In this document: positions 9,107 to 16,576 of the stretch, one piece after another | Numbering within the stretch: position 1 is the stretch's first letter | Layout: every line of letters begins with the position of its first letter | From: Chromobacterium paludis | GTDB taxonomy: Bacteria > Pseudomonadota > Gammaproteobacteria > Burkholderiales > Chromobacteriaceae | Length of the DNA stretch: 64,000 nucleotides | NCBI RefSeq assembly: GCF_008275125.1 | Contig: NZ_CP043473.1 | Location: forward strand, 3,844,001-3,908,000 | Direction: 5' to 3' | Made by a program: the position numbers and the translations under genes | Notes under the pieces: generated by a model | Told to the model about the DNA's origin: nothing | Seen by the model: only the letters and a program-made list of their open reading frames with translations | The model's database searches: none

Positions 9107-9691
9107 TCACGCCAGGCAGGACAACGCCACCTCTACCACGTCTTTCAGCCGCGCCTCCTTGTCCTGGCGCGCCGTGCCCTTGCCCAGCACTCGCAAGCCC
9201 TGGATGGTGCACATCAGGAAACGGGCGAGCGCTTGAGGTTCGCGCGCGGCCGGCAACTCGCCCGCGTCGCGCGCCTCGTTCAGCGTTTGCAGCAAGGCGG
9301 CCTCAAGCTGGCGGAAATGCTCGGCCAGCGCGGCGTCCACCGCCGCATCGCGGCCGGCCGCCTCCAGCGCGGCGTTGGCGGCCAGGCAGCCGGGACCGGC
9401 TTGCTCCCGCAGCTCGTCTTCCACCACCCGCATCAGCAGCGCGCGCACCCGTTCCCGCAAGGGCTCCGGCGCGATCAGCCGTGCTGTGTTGGCCGCGCCG
9501 ACTTGCCCATAGCGGCGCAGGGCAAGCAGATAGAGGCCATGCTTGCTGTCGAAAGCGTTGTACAGGCTGCTGCGCGACAGGCCGGTGCCATTCACCAGAT
9601 CCTGGATGGAAGTGGCGGCGTAGCCGCGCTGCCAGAACACGCGCATCGCGGCGTCGGCCACGGCGTTTTCGTCGAATTCCTTGGGACGCAT
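9107..9691 (-). CDS. TetR-family transcriptional repressor
   Basis: DNA-binding regulator of 194 residues. The N-terminal helix-turn-helix (about 8-54) reads AMRVFWQRGYAATSIQDLV then LSRSSLYNAFDSKHGLYL, typical of TetR proteins. The C-terminal ligand and dimer domain contains one Cys in PGCLAANAALE, a phrase seen in the AcrR/NemR-like branch that senses electrophiles or aldehydes. It lies 79 bases upstream of the dehydrogenase gene in the same direction. A near-perfect dyad sits in its own promoter and a close copy precedes the dehydrogenase, pointing to autorepression and control of that enzyme. The ligand is unknown. Confidence 0.88.
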   Translation of the reverse strand: MRPKEFDENAVADAAMRVFWQRGYAATSIQDLVNGTGLSRSSLYNAFDSKHGLYLLALRRYGQVGAANTARLIAPEPLRERVRALLMRVVEDELREQAGPGCLAANAALEAAGRDAAVDAALAEHFRQLEAALLQTLNEARDAGELPAAREPQALARFLMCTIQGLRVLGKGTARQDKEARLKDVVEVALSCLA

Positions 9692-9712
9692 GCTGAATCT
9701 GATCGTTAATTG

Positions 9713-9728
9713 TGGAATGATTGTTCCA
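9713..9728. promoter_or_regulatory. Candidate TetR operator upstream of the tetR-type gene
   Basis: TGGAATGATTGTTCCA: arms TGGAA and TTCCA around 6 bases, with outer TTAAT (9706-9710) and ATTAA (9730-9734) roughly extending the symmetry. It lies 22 bases upstream of the TetR-type start codon. Confidence 0.6.
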
Positions 9729-9764
9729 TATTAATGCCATGCCGGCTCCGCAGCAAGCCCACCC

Positions 9765-10124
9765 TCAGGCGATGTCCGCGTCGGGAATGCCGGCCAGCAG
9801 GCCCGCCAGCAATTTGCGGCTTTGCCCCAGCTGGGTCAGGCGCGCATCCAGAGAAGCCAGCTCCTCGCCCAGTATGCGGCGCGTCTTGTCGCAGGGCTGG
9901 AAGCGCTGCTGGCTGTGCAGGCAAGGCAGCAGTTCGCGCACGGCGTCCAGCGTCAGTCCGGCCGCGCGCAGCAAGGCGATGCGGCGCAAGACGTCTTCCG
10001 CCGCAGCGTCGTATTCCCGGTAGCCGGAAGCCATGCGGCGCGGGGACAGTACGCCCTGTTGCTCGTAATAGCGCAGCATGCGCACGCTGATGCCGCTGCG
10101 GCGCGAGAGTTCGCCGATTTTCAT
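9765..10124 (-). CDS. MerR-family transcriptional regulator
   Basis: Regulator of 119 residues. The N-terminal winged helix begins KIGELSRRSGISVRMLRYYE and continues YREYDAAAEDVLRRI, the standard MerR reading head; a dimerisation helix follows. Two Cys residues (PCLHSQQRFQPC) lie in the helix region, but the spacing does not match a known metal-binding class. The start at 10124 is taken because the family always begins at the KIGE segment. It is divergent from a quinone-oxidoreductase-like gene, and the 66-base gap carries a promoter with an over-long spacer enclosing a dyad, the classic MerR arrangement, so it probably activates that gene. Confidence 0.88.
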   Translation of the reverse strand: MKIGELSRRSGISVRMLRYYEQQGVLSPRRMASGYREYDAAAEDVLRRIALLRAAGLTLDAVRELLPCLHSQQRFQPCDKTRRILGEELASLDARLTQLGQSRKLLAGLLAGIPDADIA

Positions 10125-10135
10125 GTTTTCCCCGC

Positions 10136-10167
10136 TTGACTCTAACAGTTGTGTCACAGTTTAGCAT
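10136..10167 (+). promoter_or_regulatory. Candidate MerR-type promoter with operator dyad
   Basis: TTGACT (-35) at 10136-10141 and TAGCAT (-10) at 10162-10167 are 20 bases apart, longer than the normal 17. Within the spacer is an imperfect dyad, CTAA...GTG T CAC...TTAG (10142-10164). MerR-type activators act on promoters with 19-20-base spacers by untwisting them. Confidence 0.5.
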
Positions 10168-10190
10168 GCCGCTGTCACCATTATGATCGG

Positions 10191-11207
10191 ATGAAATTCA
10201 TGAAGATTTATCGTTTCGATGCAGGCGGCGAACTGCGCATGGAGGAGGCGGACCTACCGCAGCCGGGGCCGGGGGAAGTACGCGTCAGAGTGGAGGCGGC
10301 AAGCCTGAATTATCGCGATCTGCTGATTCAGGACGCCGCGCGCGCCGGCATGCTGCCTGGCCGAGTCCCCTTGTCCGACGCCGCCGGTGCGGTGGACGCG
10401 TTGGGTGAGGGCGTCAGCCATTGGCGGCCGGGGCAACGCGTGGCGGTGGCGTTTTTCCGCGATTGGATCGAAGGCCGATTCCAATCGCGTTATATGGAGT
10501 CGGCCTGGGGCGGCCAAGCGCGCGACGGCGTGCTGGCGGAATACCTCATCGTGCCGGCTGGCGCGCTGGTGGCAATGCCGTCGCATTGGGATGGCGTTGA
10601 GGGGGCAACCCTGCCTTGCGCCGGGGTGACGGCATGGCATGCGCTGGCGGCGCGCAGCCGTCTGTCCGCCGGAGACGTCTTGTTGGTGCAGGGTACGGGT
10701 GGGGTCGCCCTATTCGGCCTGCAATTGGGCGTGGCGCTGGGGGCGCGAGTGATCGTTTTGTCCTCGTCGGACGCTAAACTGGAGCGGGCGCGGGCTTTGG
10801 GCGCGAGTGAGGGAATCAACTATCGAGCAAGGCCGGACTGGGCGAGCGCCGTGCGGGAAGTGACCGGCGGCGAGGGCGCGAGCCATGTGCTGGAGCTGGG
10901 CGGGCCGGCCACCTATCCGCAGTCGCTGCAGGCATTGGCAGCCGGCGGCGTCTTGGCCCAGATAGGGGTGCTGAGCGGTTTGGGACCCAAGCCGGACTTG
11001 AGCCGCTTGCAAACCATTAACGCCGACATCGTCGGCGTCACCGTGGGCTCGGTGGCACATTTGGCCGAGTTGTCGGCGTTTATGAGCCAGCATCGCTTGT
11101 GGCCCGCCATCGACCGGGTATTCGATTTCGATCAGGCTGCGCAGGCCTATGCCTATCTGCGCGCGGCGGGCCACTTCGGCAAGGTGGCGATACGCGTCGG
11201 CGGCTAG
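10191..11207 (+). CDS. Zinc-independent alcohol dehydrogenase/quinone oxidoreductase-like enzyme (MDR superfamily)
   Basis: Medium-chain dehydrogenase/reductase of about 338 residues. The N-terminal GroES-like domain has LNYRDLLIQDAA and a following segment with no catalytic-zinc Cys/His pattern. The Rossmann domain contains VLLVQGTGGVALFGLQLGVALGA and LSSSDAKLERARALGA. This branch is close to NADPH:quinone oxidoreductases and NAD-dependent alcohol dehydrogenases of unknown substrate. Two in-frame ATGs (10191 and 10200) are possible starts; neither has a strong ribosome site. The divergent MerR gene suggests induction by a reactive compound such as a quinone or aldehyde; this is inference. 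Confidence 0.82.
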   Translation: MKFMKIYRFDAGGELRMEEADLPQPGPGEVRVRVEAASLNYRDLLIQDAARAGMLPGRVPLSDAAGAVDALGEGVSHWRPGQRVAVAFFRDWIEGRFQSRYMESAWGGQARDGVLAEYLIVPAGALVAMPSHWDGVEGATLPCAGVTAWHALAARSRLSAGDVLLVQGTGGVALFGLQLGVALGARVIVLSSSDAKLERARALGASEGINYRARPDWASAVREVTGGEGASHVLELGGPATYPQSLQALAAGGVLAQIGVLSGLGPKPDLSRLQTINADIVGVTVGSVAHLAELSAFMSQHRLWPAIDRVFDFDQAAQAYAYLRAAGHFGKVAIRVGG

Positions 11208-11555
11208 GCTTCCTCCGCTGTTGCGTCCGCGCCGCAGCGGCCATCCCGGCTAGGCGCTTTTCCAAGATGCCGTGCCGCGCGGCGATGGGCGGGGGAGCGT
11301 CGATGCCAGCCTTTCTCCGGGCTTGCCGCGACGGGCGGCGCGGTTTGCGCAGCGGTCGCCAGCCAGCCCGTCCGCTTGTTTTCCTTCCTGGTCTCGCGGC
11401 ATTGATTCGGACGTTTGATTGAAATTGCGATGACGATGGATTAACGTCGGGGTTGGCGTCCCATCGCATCGCATGCCGTCCGTTTCACCCGCATCCCCGC
11501 CATAAAAACAGTCACCTGCCGCGAAGCCCGCCGCCGCGGCGACAGGAGGAGAAAC
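11208..11555. other. 348-base intergenic region, no gene seen
   Basis: GC-rich at first, then slightly AT-richer from about 11400. No supported coding frame and no hairpin with a T run were found. The last bases carry AGGAGGAG, the ribosome site of the acyl-CoA ligase gene. A promoter is likely between 11400 and 11540 but I cannot place it. Confidence 0.4.
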
Positions 11556-13211
11556 ATGCAGGACTTTGCCCGTCATCCGGATTTACCCGCCAAGCTGGGC
11601 GACCTGCCTTACGCGTCCTTGGGCGCGATGCTGGCCAAAACGGCAGCCCGCTATCCGGATCAGCCCGCTTTCCGCAATATGGGCGGCAGCCTCAGCTACC
11701 GTGAGCTGCAGCGCTTGAGCGCGCAGTTCGCCGATTACCTGACAACGAGCCTGAGGCTGAGCCGCGGCGATCGCGTGGCCATCATGCTGCCCAATCTGCT
11801 GCAGTACCCGGTGGCGCTGTATGGCATTCTGCGCGCCGGCCTGGTGGTGGTGAACGTCAACCCGTTGTACACCGCGCGCGAGCTGCATCATCAGCTGGCC
11901 GACTCCGGCGCGGCCGCCATCCTGGTGGCGGCCAATTTCGCCGCCGTGGTGGAGCAGGCTCGCGCCGAGACGCCGCTCAAGCATGTGATAGTGACCGAGC
12001 TGGGCGACCTGCTGCCGACGCCCAAGCGCTGGCTGGTCAACGCCGCGGTGCGCTACGTCAAGAAAATGGTGCCGCCCTATCATCTGCCGGACGCCATCGC
12101 CTTCCGCCGCGCGCTGGCTGCCGGTCAAGCCGCGCGCTGGCGCGACGCGGCGGTGCAGGCGGACGAGCTGGCCATTCTGCAATACACCGGCGGCACCACC
12201 GGCGTGTCCAAGGGTGCCATGTTGAGCCACCGCAACTTGCTGGCCAATGTGGAGCAGGCGCGGCTGGTGTTGGGCCGGGGCCTGGTAGAGGGCCAAGCCG
12301 CGGTGGCCACGCCGCTGCCGCTTTACCACGTATTGGCGTTGACGGTGAACTGTTTTCTGGTCAATCGCATCGGCGGCACCAGCCTGCTGATCACCAATCC
12401 GCGCGACATTCCAGGCATGGTGGCGGAGCTGGCCAAATACCCGGTCAACGCCTTCATCGGCGTCAACACGCTGTTCAATGCGCTGGCGCATCACGCGGAC
12501 TTCGCCAAGCTGGACTTCAGCGGCTGGAAGGTTTCCATCGGCGGCGGCGCGGCGGTGCAGCGCGCGGTGGCGGATTCCTGGCAGAAGATCACCGGCCTGA
12601 CGTTGCTGGAGGGCTACGGCCTGACCGAGACTTCGCCGCTGGTGTCGGTGAACTCCCTGGCCAATCCGGCCTATACCGGCACGGTGGGCTTGCCGGTGCC
12701 GGACACCGAGGTGAGGCTGCGCAACGACGCCGGCGAGGACGTGGCGGACGGCGAGCCGGGCGAGGTGTGCGTGCGTGGGCCGCAGGTGATGGCCGGCTAC
12801 TGGCAGCGGCCGGAAGAGACGGCCAAGGTGTTTCATGCCGACGGCTTCTTCGCCACAGGGGACATCGGCGTGCGCACGGTTGACGGCATGCTCAAGCTGG
12901 TGGACCGCAAGAAGGACATGGTGCTGGTGTCTGGCTTCAACGTCTATCCCAACGAGATCGAGGACGTGGTGGCGCAGCATCCGGGCGTGCGCGAGGTGGC
13001 CTGCATCGGCGTGCCGGACGAGCGCAGCGGGGAGGCGGTGAAAATCGTGGTGGTGCGCAAGGACCCGGCGCTGCAGGCGGACGAACTGCTGGGCTTCTGC
13101 CGCGACAAGCTGACGGCGTATAAGGTGCCGCGCCACGTCGAGTTCCGCGAGGAGCTGCCCAAGTCTAACGTCGGCAAGATATTGCGGCGCGAACTGCGCC
13201 AGCCGGCATAG
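11556..13211 (+). CDS. Long-chain acyl-CoA ligase (FadD-like AMP-forming synthetase)
   Basis: Adenylate-forming enzyme of 551 residues that activates fatty acids to acyl-CoA. It has the AMP-binding P-loop YTGGTTGVSKGAM, the A5 motif EGYGLTETSP, the Asp motif FFATGDIGVR, the hinge LVDRKKDMV and the catalytic Lys region KSNVGKILRREL. Length and motif order fit FadD, and no membrane segment is visible. A strong ribosome site (AGGAGGAGAAAC) sets the start. The gene is alone and convergent with the HDOD gene, only 15 bases apart. Chain-length preference cannot be read from the sequence; a second fadD elsewhere is possible, so no symbol is given. Confidence 0.85.
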   Translation: MQDFARHPDLPAKLGDLPYASLGAMLAKTAARYPDQPAFRNMGGSLSYRELQRLSAQFADYLTTSLRLSRGDRVAIMLPNLLQYPVALYGILRAGLVVVNVNPLYTARELHHQLADSGAAAILVAANFAAVVEQARAETPLKHVIVTELGDLLPTPKRWLVNAAVRYVKKMVPPYHLPDAIAFRRALAAGQAARWRDAAVQADELAILQYTGGTTGVSKGAMLSHRNLLANVEQARLVLGRGLVEGQAAVATPLPLYHVLALTVNCFLVNRIGGTSLLITNPRDIPGMVAELAKYPVNAFIGVNTLFNALAHHADFAKLDFSGWKVSIGGGAAVQRAVADSWQKITGLTLLEGYGLTETSPLVSVNSLANPAYTGTVGLPVPDTEVRLRNDAGEDVADGEPGEVCVRGPQVMAGYWQRPEETAKVFHADGFFATGDIGVRTVDGMLKLVDRKKDMVLVSGFNVYPNEIEDVVAQHPGVREVACIGVPDERSGEAVKIVVVRKDPALQADELLGFCRDKLTAYKVPRHVEFREELPKSNVGKILRRELRQPA

Positions 13212-13226
13212 CGGCAAGCAGGTGGC

Positions 13227-14048
13227 TTAGAACAGCTCGTCCACCAGGGTGCTGGACTGCTGCAACGGGTCTATCGCGTTTTCCATGCGTTCGCGCTCCA
13301 GGTTCAGCCGCTCCAGCACCCGTTCCGGCAGGCTGGCCAGCATCTCCTCGCTGGGCATGCCGTGGCGGAAGCCGGAGACGATGCAGTTGGTCAGGCCGAT
13401 CAACAGCGCGAACGGCGAGGCATCCTCGTTCAGCAAGTCATGCTGGTTCAGGATGGCTTCCTGGATTTCGTCCGGAAAATTCCAGCGCCTGGCCAGCTCC
13501 GCGCCCAGCACCGTCAGGTCCATGCCCAGCAGCATGCGTTCGGCGGCGATGCGGTCCATGCCGCCGGCGATGATGCGGTCCACTTGGCGCGCCTGATCCG
13601 GCACCGCGACATACAGCACCAGTTCGCCGATATTAGACAGCAGGCCGCAGGTGTAGCCCAGCTGCGGATCCAGCCCGGACAGCCGCGACAGCAGCTTGGC
13701 GGTATTGGCCATGGCGAAGCTGCGCAGCCAGAACGCGCGCATGTCGAAGCCGGGGATGCCCAGGGTGGCGCCGGTGATGCCGGAGGCGATCACCAGCACC
13801 CTGAGGTTGTCGAAGCCGAGCAGCAGCACCGCATCGTCCAACGAGCCGACGCGGCGGCTGCCGCCGAAGCGGGCGCTGTTGGCCAGGCGCAGCACGCGCG
13901 CGCTGAGCACCTGGTCATGCATCACCATGTCGGTGATCTCGCCGATATTGATATCGTTGCGATGGAAGCTGGCCATCAGCTCCTGCACCACCTTGGGCAC
14001 CATGGGCAGCTTGCCGGTCGCCTTTTCGAAGATTTCCGCCACTTGCAT
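13227..14048 (-). CDS. HDOD-domain signalling protein
   Basis: Protein of 273 residues made almost wholly of an HDOD domain, the degenerate HD phosphohydrolase fold used as a signalling scaffold. Recognisable blocks are LPMVPKVVQELMASF, INIGEITDMVMHDQVLSARVLRLANSARFGG, LDDAVLLLGFDNLRVLVIASG and RRWNFPDEIQEAILNQHD. The metal-binding HD pair is not evident, as expected for HDOD. Such proteins influence motility, biofilm or cyclic-di-GMP output, but no partner domain or two-component gene is adjacent. The start at 14048 is chosen as the first Met of the domain; a longer frame adds a basic, unlikely leader. Confidence 0.82.
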   Translation of the reverse strand: MQVAEIFEKATGKLPMVPKVVQELMASFHRNDINIGEITDMVMHDQVLSARVLRLANSARFGGSRRVGSLDDAVLLLGFDNLRVLVIASGITGATLGIPGFDMRAFWLRSFAMANTAKLLSRLSGLDPQLGYTCGLLSNIGELVLYVAVPDQARQVDRIIAGGMDRIAAERMLLGMDLTVLGAELARRWNFPDEIQEAILNQHDLLNEDASPFALLIGLTNCIVSGFRHGMPSEEMLASLPERVLERLNLERERMENAIDPLQQSSTLVDELF

Positions 14049-14116
14049 GCGCGCTCTCCCGTCGTTCAGGTTTGAGCTTAGGCAATCGCGCGGCGAAAGA
14101 AAGCGGAATGCGGCGT

Positions 14117-14938
14117 TCAGTAGGCGAAGCGCTCGCGCAGGTCCATCAGGTTCAGTTCGTCCAGGATGGCCAGCTGGCGCTCGCGCGCGCTGGCTTTGCC
14201 CTTGCCGGTCTTCTTGGCGATGATCAGCTCGTTCTTCATCGAGTGCTCCCAGCCCACCAGCTCGGTCACGGTCAGCTGGTAGCCGCGCGCTTCCAGCTGC
14301 AGACAGCGCAGCACATTGGTCAGCTGGCTGCCAAACTCGCGGGTGTGGATGGGATGGCGCCACAATTCGGACAGCGGCGTCTTGCCGAAGGTCTCGTTCT
14401 TTTTCTGGCGCAGCACCGAGGCCACCTCGGCCTGGCAGCACGGCACCAGCACGATGTATTGCGCGTCCTTGGCCAGGGCGAAACGGATGGCGTCGTCGGT
14501 GGCGGTGTTGCAGGCGTGCAGCGCGGTGATGATGTCCACCTGCTCCGGCAGTTCGGTCGAAGTGATGGACTGTTCCACGGTCAGGTTCAGGAAGCCCATG
14601 CGCTCGAATCCCAGGCGCTCGGCCAGCTCTCGCGATTTGTCCACCAACTCCTGCCGCGTTTCCACGCCGTAGACCTGGCCGGCGGCCTTGTCCTTCAGGA
14701 ACAGGTCATACAGGATGAAGCCGAGGTAGGACTTGCCGGCGCCGTGGTCGGCCAGCGTCATTGCGCCTTTCTTGTCCAGCACGTCGGCCATCAAGGGTTC
14801 GATGAACTGGTACAGGTGGTAAACCTGCTTCAGCTTGCGGCGGGTGTCCTGGTTGATCTTGCCGTCGCGGGTGAGGATGTGCAGCTCTTTGAGCAGCTCC
14901 AGCGATTGCTGGGGTTTGATTTCGGGAATCAGGCTCAT
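14117..14938 (-). CDS. Class I SAM-dependent methyltransferase
   Basis: Cytoplasmic protein of 273 residues with a SAM-binding fold: motif I ADHGAGKSYLGFILYD, motif II VYGVETRQELV, and DIITALHACNTATDDAI and VLVPCCQAEV further on. The last two (LHACNTATD, PCC) match the Methyltransf_32 group, whose members act on tRNA or unknown substrates. The start at 14938 has a consensus AGGAGG nine bases upstream. It stands 68 bases from the HDOD gene on the same strand and may share its transcript. The substrate is not predictable. Confidence 0.75.
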   Translation of the reverse strand: MSLIPEIKPQQSLELLKELHILTRDGKINQDTRRKLKQVYHLYQFIEPLMADVLDKKGAMTLADHGAGKSYLGFILYDLFLKDKAAGQVYGVETRQELVDKSRELAERLGFERMGFLNLTVEQSITSTELPEQVDIITALHACNTATDDAIRFALAKDAQYIVLVPCCQAEVASVLRQKKNETFGKTPLSELWRHPIHTREFGSQLTNVLRCLQLEARGYQLTVTELVGWEHSMKNELIIAKKTGKGKASARERQLAILDELNLMDLRERFAY

Positions 14939-15019
14939 GGCGGCCTCCTGCAATTTCAATGCCGCGATTGTAGCAGAGCGGGGGCGGTGATCCGTTTTGG
15001 ACGCATCCATGCAGCTGTC

Positions 15020-15049
15020 GGGCGGGCAGGCAGCAGGCCCTGCCCGCCC
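15020..15049. repeat. Eleven-base-pair perfect inverted repeat
   Basis: GGGCGGGCAGG and CCTGCCCGCCC flank an 8-base loop. It lies downstream of the META lipoprotein gene on the minus strand and upstream of the methyltransferase. There is no T run on either side, so intrinsic termination is doubtful; it may still stall transcription or stabilise an mRNA end. Confidence 0.5.
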
Positions 15050-15089
15050 TACCGCTTCAAATCATGCCAAGCAGAATGGGAACAGGTCC

Positions 15090-15758
15090 TCAGGGCTTGT
15101 TCACCACTTCCTGCTCCACCACCATGTCCAGTATCCAGCGGATGGACGAGGCGTCGGCTGGCGGATTGTCCACCTTCACTTCCTTGATGCGCAGGCGGTA
15201 GGCCACGCCCGGTTCGGGCTGGAAGCCCTCGATTTCGCCGTAATGCAGTTGCCACGGCTGGTTCTTGTCGGCGCGCACCTGCAGACACTGCATGGGCGCC
15301 ACGCCGCTGCATGGCTTGCGCTCGGCGGCGACGTAGATGAACTTGATCTCGCCCTGCGGCAGCTTCTCGAAGCGCATGGCGTCCTTGCCCTCGCCCAGCA
15401 GCAGTTGGCCCCGCGCCAGCTTGACCGGCATGCCGGCTTCCAGCTGGCGGCTCAGCGCGGCGTCGCGCTGCATCGCTTCCGGCGGGCACATCATCATGGT
15501 GGCGGCCAGCGGCTTGGCGCTGAGCTTGCCGTTTTCCAGCGCGGCCGGGCCGAACATGCCGTTGCAGCCGGCGCGGATGGACAGGCGCTGCCCGTCTATT
15601 TGCAGCTTGGCGGCGGCGGGGCCGGCGTCCACTTGGCGCCACTCGCCCTGAAGTTGGGACAGCGTGGGGGCGTCCGCGACGCGGACGGGGGACGTGGCGG
15701 CGCAGCCGGCCAAAACGACGGCGGCCAGCGTCGGCGCGATCAGACTCATGCGCATCAT
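15090..15758 (-). CDS. META and DUF4377 domain lipoprotein
   Basis: Predicted outer-membrane or periplasmic lipoprotein of 222 residues with a lipobox (VVLAGC) ending the signal peptide. The first half is a META domain like E. coli HslJ, with AGCNGMFG and MMMCPPEAMQRDAAL. The second half is DUF4377-like: CLQVRADKNQPWQLHYGEI then GFQPEPGVAYRLRI. Met codons at 15758, 15755 and 15749 are all possible starts. META proteins are tied to heat or novobiocin resistance in E. coli, but their biochemistry is unclear. A paralogue with the same two domains lies directly upstream on the same strand. Confidence 0.8.
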   Translation of the reverse strand: MMRMSLIAPTLAAVVLAGCAATSPVRVADAPTLSQLQGEWRQVDAGPAAAKLQIDGQRLSIRAGCNGMFGPAALENGKLSAKPLAATMMMCPPEAMQRDAALSRQLEAGMPVKLARGQLLLGEGKDAMRFEKLPQGEIKFIYVAAERKPCSGVAPMQCLQVRADKNQPWQLHYGEIEGFQPEPGVAYRLRIKEVKVDNPPADASSIRWILDMVVEQEVVNKP

Positions 15759-15808
15759 GATTTCCTAATGTAAATAGGATAGGACGCGAGAGGGACGCCG
15801 CGGTTCCC

Positions 15809-16501
15809 TCAGTCCGCTAGCGGCGCCGCCGTTTCCTGATAGATCACCCTGACCAGCTGCAAGGTGGGATGTCCGCCGTCGGCGGCCGGCTCGCCTTGCA
15901 GTTTCAGGTAGTAGCTGTGTCCCGGCTGCGGCTGGAAGCCCAAGATCGAGCCGTCGTAGTCGAGCCAGGGTTGGTCCTCCCGGCTGCGCAGTCGCAGGCA
16001 GGCGCCGGCTACGCAGGTGCCGCTGCTGACATACCAGTATTGTTCGCCGACTTCGGGACGCAAGGCGCTTGGCGCGGCTTGCGCCGTCGGGGCCGGACTG
16101 GCGGCAGGGGCGGGGTAAGCGGCAGTCGCGCCCGCGGCGACGCGCAGGAAGCGGTAGGCGGTTTTGCCGGCCTGCAGGGTCAGGGATTGGCGGTTTTCCG
16201 ATGGCAGCAGGCGGAAGGGCGCGGCCAGGAATTTCAGCAGCGCCTGTTCGCGCTGCATCACCTCCGGCGCGCACGCCATGCGCGTGGTGGCGACCTGATG
16301 TTTGCCGTCCTGGTCGATTCCCAGGGTGAAGCGATTGCAGCCGGCGAAGCCGCTGAGGCGGTTGTCGGCGATGCTCAAGGTGGGCAGGGGGGCGGACTGG
16401 GCGGGCGCTTGCAGCCGCCATTCGGTGTGTTGCAGGTCTGGCAGGGCTTGGCTGGGCAGTATCATGCTGCCGCTGACGAGAAGGGCGCTGAGGGTGGGCA
16501 T
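15809..16501 (-). CDS. META and DUF4377 domain secreted protein (paralogue)
   Basis: Protein of 230 residues with the same architecture as its neighbour: META block FAGCNRFTLG and MACAPEVMQREQALLKFL, an Ala/Pro-rich linker at about 125-150, then DUF4377 with CLRLRSREDQPWLDYDGSI and GFQPQPGHSYYLKL. Unlike the neighbour it has no lipobox Cys. Its signal peptide seems to end at LPSQA, giving a soluble periplasmic form. The two genes are 50 bases apart and surely arose by tandem duplication, now strongly diverged. Joint function is unknown. Confidence 0.78.
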   Translation of the reverse strand: MPTLSALLVSGSMILPSQALPDLQHTEWRLQAPAQSAPLPTLSIADNRLSGFAGCNRFTLGIDQDGKHQVATTRMACAPEVMQREQALLKFLAAPFRLLPSENRQSLTLQAGKTAYRFLRVAAGATAAYPAPAASPAPTAQAAPSALRPEVGEQYWYVSSGTCVAGACLRLRSREDQPWLDYDGSILGFQPQPGHSYYLKLQGEPAADGGHPTLQLVRVIYQETAAPLAD

Positions 16502-16532
16502 GCGGTCTCCTGTTCTTATCGAGCGAAGAAGC

Positions 16533-16556
16533 GAAACGCCCGCCAGCGGCGGGCGT
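16533..16556 (-). terminator. Probable terminator of the pnt operon
   Basis: Nine-base-pair perfect stem ACGCCCGCC / GGCGGGCGT with a 3-base loop, directly after pntB on the minus strand. Only a short T stretch (TTTC) follows, so it is a weak intrinsic terminator. Confidence 0.5.
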
Positions 16557-16576
16557 GTGGACCGCGGGCGGCGTGG

